In this document: piece by piece, positions 61,718 through 64,000 of the stretch
Layout of the letters: each line of letters opens with the position of its first letter
Position numbering within the stretch: the stretch's first letter is position 1
Assembly (NCBI RefSeq): GCF_028993575.1
Contig: NZ_CP118615.1
Location: 3,348,001-3,412,000 of the forward strand
DNA length: 64,000 nt
Source: Micromonospora cathayae
Lineage (GTDB): Bacteria; Actinomycetota; Actinomycetes; Mycobacteriales; Micromonosporaceae
Reading direction: 5' to 3'
Position numbers and translations under genes: made by a program
Notes under the pieces: generated by a model
Seen by the model: the letters and a program-made list of their open reading frames with translations, nothing else
Told to the model about the DNA's origin: nothing
Databases searched by the model: none

Positions 61718-62536
61718 GTGATCGAGCTCAAGTCCGCCGAGGAGGTCGACCGGATGGCGGTGACCGGCCAGTTCGTCGGCGAGCTGCTCGCCGAGCTGAG
61801 CGGGGTCGCCGCGGTCGGCGTCAACCTGATGGACCTCGAACACCACGCCCGCCGCCGGATCGCCGAACGCGGGGCCGAATCCTGCTACTGGGACTACGCT
61901 CCCTCGTTCGGTCGCGGGCCGTTCCGCAACGTGCTGTGCCTGTCGGTCAACGACGCGGTGCTGCACGGCCTGCCGCACGACTACGTGCTGCGCGACGGCG
62001 ACCTGCTCAGCATCGACATGGCGGTCGGCATCGACGGCTGGGTCGCCGACTCGGCGGTCTCCGTGATCGTCGGCACCCCCGACCCGGAGGACCTGAAACT
62101 GATCGAGGCCACCGAGGTCGCCCTGGAGGCCGGCATCGCCGCCGCCCGACCCGGTGGCCGGCTCGGCGACGTCTCCGCCGCGATCGGCGAGGTCGCCCAC
62201 TCCTACGGCTACCGCGTCAACGGCGAGTTCGGCGGCCACGGCATCGGCCGCACCATGCACGAGGCCCCGCACGTCGCCAACGACGGTCGTCCCCGCCGTG
62301 GCCTGAAACTGCATCCCGGCCTCACCATCGCCATCGAGCCCTGGTTCTGCCGCTCCACCGACCGGATCAGGTTCGACGCCGACGGCTGGACGATCCGCTC
62401 CGCCGACGGCTCCCGTACCGCCCACTCCGAACACACCGTCGCCGTGACGGAATCCGGCCCCCGGGTCCTGACCCGCCGCCCCACCCACGGCGTCACCCCG
62501 GCCGAACCCACCGGAAAGCCCGCCACCACGTCCTGA
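61718..62536 (+). CDS. map: Type I methionine aminopeptidase
   Basis: The 272-residue enzyme starts at GTG 61718. It has the pita-bread metalloprotease residues: DMAVGIDGWVADSAVS (two metal Asp), GGHGIGRTMHEAPHV (His), LTIAIEPW (Glu) and SEHTVAV (Glu). It removes initiator methionine from new proteins. It lacks an N-terminal zinc or SH3 extension. Control by a divergent XRE regulator is unusual for a housekeeping map, so this may be a second, conditionally expressed copy. That is inference. Confidence 0.92.
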   Translation: MIELKSAEEVDRMAVTGQFVGELLAELSGVAAVGVNLMDLEHHARRRIAERGAESCYWDYAPSFGRGPFRNVLCLSVNDAVLHGLPHDYVLRDGDLLSIDMAVGIDGWVADSAVSVIVGTPDPEDLKLIEATEVALEAGIAAARPGGRLGDVSAAIGEVAHSYGYRVNGEFGGHGIGRTMHEAPHVANDGRPRRGLKLHPGLTIAIEPWFCRSTDRIRFDADGWTIRSADGSRTAHSEHTVAVTESGPRVLTRRPTHGVTPAEPTGKPATTS

Positions 62537-62569
62537 CCAACCGTCACCCCGCCCGCTCGCCAGGACGGC

Positions 62570-63460
62570 TCATCCCGGTGCCGTCCCCGGGACTCCGGTG
62601 AGGTCCAGTCGCGGGTAGCAGCGGGCGGCCGACCGCCCGGCGAGATCAGCCGGTGCGGACGTGGCGGTGAACCCGCAGGCCCGGATCGCCCGGTCGATCG
62701 ACTCGGACCAGGTGCCGGCCTGCCGGCAGACCGGCCAGTCACTGCCCAGCATCAGGTGCGCCGGGCCGAAGGTGTCGACCACCCGGGCCGCCGCCCGGTC
62801 GGTTTCCGCCCGGCCGCGATCCCGGTCCATGGTCAACAGCCCGGACACCTTGACGCCCACGGAGGACCGTACGGCCAGCCGGCCCGCGGCCCGTTCCCAG
62901 GTCGGCAGATCCGGTGACCTGGCGCCCGGGAAGCCGGCGAGGTGGTCGAGGACCACGTGCAGCGACGGTTCGGCACGGACGACGTCGGCGACGTCCGGGA
63001 GGAGCTCCACACCCACGTTGAATTCCCAGGTGAGCCGGTGGGTGGCGAGGGCTCCGGCCAGCGCGAGACGTTCGCTGCGGTCGAGTGCGGCGAACCGGCG
63101 GGCCGAGGTACGGATGCCGAGGAGCCGCTCGGAGCCGGGCAGGTCCAGGAGGCTGTCGACGGTCCTGCCCGGTGGTAGGTCGCCGACGACGCCGACGACG
63201 AGCGGGTCGTGCGCCGCGAGCCGGAGGTGCTCCGCGGTCTCGGTGCCGTCCGGGCCCCGGTCGGCCTCCACCAGGATCACCGCGACCTGCCGGAAGGGCG
63301 GAACGGGTGACCGGGCGGCGACCGCCTCCCGCAGGTCGCCGGGCGAGTACGGCCGTCGTAGCTCACCACTGAGCCACGGGTAGCCGAGCGCCGGGTTCCA
63401 CAGGTGGGTGTGGGTGTCGAGGAGGAGGCCCGGTAGCTGGTCAGGCACGGGGAGACCCAC
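62570..63460 (-). CDS. Amidohydrolase-2 family (lactonase-like) protein
   Basis: The 296-residue protein begins at GTG 63460 (a second GTG lies at 63448). It has a TIM-barrel amidohydrolase pattern: LLLDTHTHLWNPALGYPWL (metal HxH), VILVEADRG, LHVVLDHLAGFPG, VKVSGLLTMD and HLMLGSDWPVC with catalytic Asp. This layout matches fuconolactonase/PDC-lactonase relatives that open sugar lactones. It overlaps the glycosidase gene upstream by 20 bp, so both are likely one operon for sugar catabolism. Confidence 0.85.
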   Translation of the reverse strand: MGLPVPDQLPGLLLDTHTHLWNPALGYPWLSGELRRPYSPGDLREAVAARSPVPPFRQVAVILVEADRGPDGTETAEHLRLAAHDPLVVGVVGDLPPGRTVDSLLDLPGSERLLGIRTSARRFAALDRSERLALAGALATHRLTWEFNVGVELLPDVADVVRAEPSLHVVLDHLAGFPGARSPDLPTWERAAGRLAVRSSVGVKVSGLLTMDRDRGRAETDRAAARVVDTFGPAHLMLGSDWPVCRQAGTWSESIDRAIRACGFTATSAPADLAGRSAARCYPRLDLTGVPGTAPG

Positions 63461-64000
63461 CGGCCGGCGGGGCGTGGCCGGAGCCGGTGTCGCCTGACGG
63501 CCGGCTGAGCCGGGTGGGGTCGTGTCCGGTGGCGAGATCGGACGACAGCCGGGTGGCGAGCAGGTTCCAGCTGACGAAGTGCGGGTGGGCTAGGGGTCGG
63601 CCGGTTTCGGCGTCGTAGTACTCGTGGATCGCCCCGGTCCGTGCGAGGTCCCGGGTGAAGGTGGCCCGGAGATCGTCGGCGAGGGCGGTGGCTTCGGTGC
63701 GGTACCCGTAGCGGGCGAGACCGTACGCGGTGAGCGCGGTGTTCAGTCCCCACACCGGCCCCTGCCAGTTGGAGGGGTTCGCCATCACCTGGTTGTTGTA
63801 GAAGCGCTGGTCCGCCGGCGTCGAGCGGAGACCGTACCGGCTGCGGAAGCGCCGTTCGTCGAGTACGTGCCCGGTCACCAGCCGGTCGGCCCGTCGTTGG
63901 TCGGCGACGCCGGTCCAGAGCGGGAACAGGTTCGCCCAGGTCTGGGTGAGCAGCGGCACCTCCCAGGTGATCTCCTGGAAGGTCTTCCAGCGGTGCGGGG
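63441..64000 (-). CDS. MGH1-like (GH63-type) glycosidase, 5' part outside the window
   Basis: The open frame runs from 64000 to the stop at 63441, about 186 residues of the C-terminus. It contains HRWKTFQEITWEVPLLTQTWANLFPLW, FYNNQVMANPSNWQGPVWGLNTALTAYGLARYGY, and EYYDAETGRPLAHPHFVSWNLLA, which are typical of MGH1/GH63-type (alpha/alpha)6 glycosidases such as mannosylglycerate hydrolase or glucosidase relatives. The true start is outside the window; GTG at 63959 is internal. It overlaps the lactonase-like gene. Confidence 0.82.
   Translation of the reverse strand, partial: PHRWKTFQEITWEVPLLTQTWANLFPLWTGVADQRRADRLVTGHVLDERRFRSRYGLRSTPADQRFYNNQVMANPSNWQGPVWGLNTALTAYGLARYGYRTEATALADDLRATFTRDLARTGAIHEYYDAETGRPLAHPHFVSWNLLATRLSSDLATGHDPTRLSRPSGDTGSGHAPPAGGSPRA

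Overview
The window looks like a chromosomal segment from a Micromonosporaceae actinomycete, most likely Micromonospora or a near relative. Supporting signs are the very high GC content with G/C-ending codons and frequent GTG/TTG starts, an SsgB-type sporulation protein, a Spo0M-like protein, secreted GH10 and GH5 enzymes with CBM2 modules, F420-type LLM oxidoreductases, and a pSAM2-like integrative element in a tRNA gene. I cannot name the species from sequence alone.

Region 1-11.4 kb is a redox/dormancy island. It holds a DosR-like response regulator and a DosS-like GAF-GAF kinase that keeps the haem-ligand histidine motif. Around them are two Acg-type flavin proteins, a metal P-type ATPase, two universal stress proteins and a phosphoketolase. 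Sites shaped like DosR boxes (GGGNC-N4-GNCCC) lie in front of several of these genes, including three helically phased sites before the regulator itself. Region 11.4-25.7 kb carries a TetR-SDR pair, a three-module xylanase, an HTH/Clp-N operon under tandem palindromes, a lipid/envelope operon (DAG-kinase-like, YihY, double PAP2, EEP hydrolase), a broken small toxin-like gene beside an intact HTH partner, and a mannanase. Region 25.7-45.4 kb is mostly housekeeping and regulation: Nudix, Spo0M, a HelR/HelD-like RNA polymerase recycling ATPase, an RseB-like secreted protein with an OmpR-type two-component system, a TPR/Fn3 membrane protein, MarR/VOC, a K+ channel, Rrf2/AraC/SDR and SsgB.

Region 45.5-54.1 kb is an integrated AICE of about 8.6 kb. 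It sits between a tRNA-Val(CAC) and a 44-bp direct repeat of the tRNA 3' half. It retains int, xis and rep overlapping in one operon plus regulators, but no recognisable transfer gene. Just beyond attR (54.1-57.1 kb) is a second, decayed block with a paralogue of the element's XRE/TPR regulator. That paralogue is cut off exactly at a degenerate att-like sequence, which suggests tandem accretion followed by deletion.

Region 57.1-64 kb returns to chromosomal genes: a rifampicin-monooxygenase-like gene (rox) with a candidate leader peptide and hairpin, a methyltransferase, a GNAT protein, a divergent XRE/methionine aminopeptidase pair with twin operators, an amidohydrolase, and an MGH1-like glycosidase that runs off the end. 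HelR and Rox together suggest two layers of rifamycin defence.
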